DNA of 64,000 nucleotides. Origin: Natrarchaeobius chitinivorans (lineage in GTDB: Archaea > Halobacteriota > Halobacteria > Halobacteriales > Natrialbaceae). A program made the position numbers and the translations under genes. Below the pieces are notes generated by a model. It was given only the letters and a program-made list of their open reading frames with translations, ran no database searches and was not told where the DNA came from. Below are positions 63,957 to 64,000 of the stretch, one piece after another (the first letter of the stretch is position 1; the number at the start of each line of letters is the position of its first letter). The stretch spans positions 1 through 64,000 of the forward strand of contig NZ_REGA01000013.1 in NCBI RefSeq assembly GCF_003841505.1. Reading direction: 5' to 3'.

Positions 63957-64000
63957 CCGCCCGGGTTCGCCATCGAGAGCACACACGAGTCAGATATTCG

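Noticed and set aside
1-64000. tRNA, rRNA or CRISPR genes
   Set aside because: No cloverleaf-like conserved T-loop sequences, rRNA segments or regularly spaced repeats were noticed on either strand. A covariance-model scan would be needed to exclude small RNAs.

Overview
This window looks like the chromosome of a haloarchaeon, probably a chitin-using member of the Natrialbales. The reasons are very acidic proteins, high G+C in most genes, Tat-type twin-arginine lipoprotein and exoenzyme signals, TATA boxes 24-34 bp ahead of start codons (leaderless promoters), a haloarchaeal-type glucose dehydrogenase, a halolysin-type protease, and several exported enzymes built from CBM5/12, PKD and GH18/GH20 modules. 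The genus is inferred from gene content only. No rRNA or tRNA gene and no CRISPR array was seen.

Layout. (1) 1-7,800 is a visibly A+T-richer island. It holds a phosphonate/phosphite-type ABC importer (phnC, two phnE, phnD-like lipoprotein), a graveyard of broken transposases, a metallophosphoesterase and a tiny Cys-rich protein. (2) 7,832-15,704 holds an ACT-domain protein with homoserine dehydrogenase, then a minus-strand sugar-type ABC importer with an MFS carrier. (3) 16,240-29,332 is an aromatic meta-cleavage island: shikimate dehydrogenase, aldehyde dehydrogenase, tungsten aldehyde:ferredoxin oxidoreductase with a MoaD-like protein, MhpF, MhpE, a VOC protein, an ACMSD-like amidohydrolase, an extradiol dioxygenase, two MhpD-type proteins and an IclR regulator. 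Three copies of a GTTTTC-N5-GAAAAC-like palindrome lie around the regulator. (4) 30,372-32,580 holds small housekeeping-type genes (DCC-family protein, thioredoxin, CBS-domain protein). (5) 33,011-44,147 is a sugar or amino-sugar catabolic island: glucose dehydrogenase with RidA, a SelA-like PLP enzyme, IclR, a PIG-L deacetylase, an enolase-superfamily sugar-acid dehydratase lacking both catalytic histidines, and a second ABC sugar importer. (6) 44,661-63,956 is a chitinolytic arsenal: six intact GH18 chitinases, one dead chitinase fragment, a GH20 hexosaminidase, a barrel protein whose DxDxE motif has become HxNxE, and a subtilase with a chitin-binding-like tail.

Regions 5 and 6 read as one system (inference). 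Chitin and its protein matrix are cut outside the cell, and GlcNAc or chito-oligomers enter through the ABC importer. Inside, a non-phosphorylated route of deacetylation (PIG-L), oxidation at C1 (GDH) and PLP-dependent ammonia elimination assisted by RidA would give 2-keto-3-deoxy-gluconate. To my knowledge this combination is not an established archaeal pathway, and it is the main candidate for a new system here.

The intergenic space carries three families of short palindromic elements (named A, B and C here; about 75-115 bp). Several A and B copies start exactly on the stop codon of a gene, and one appears to have changed the C-terminus of the MoaD-like protein.
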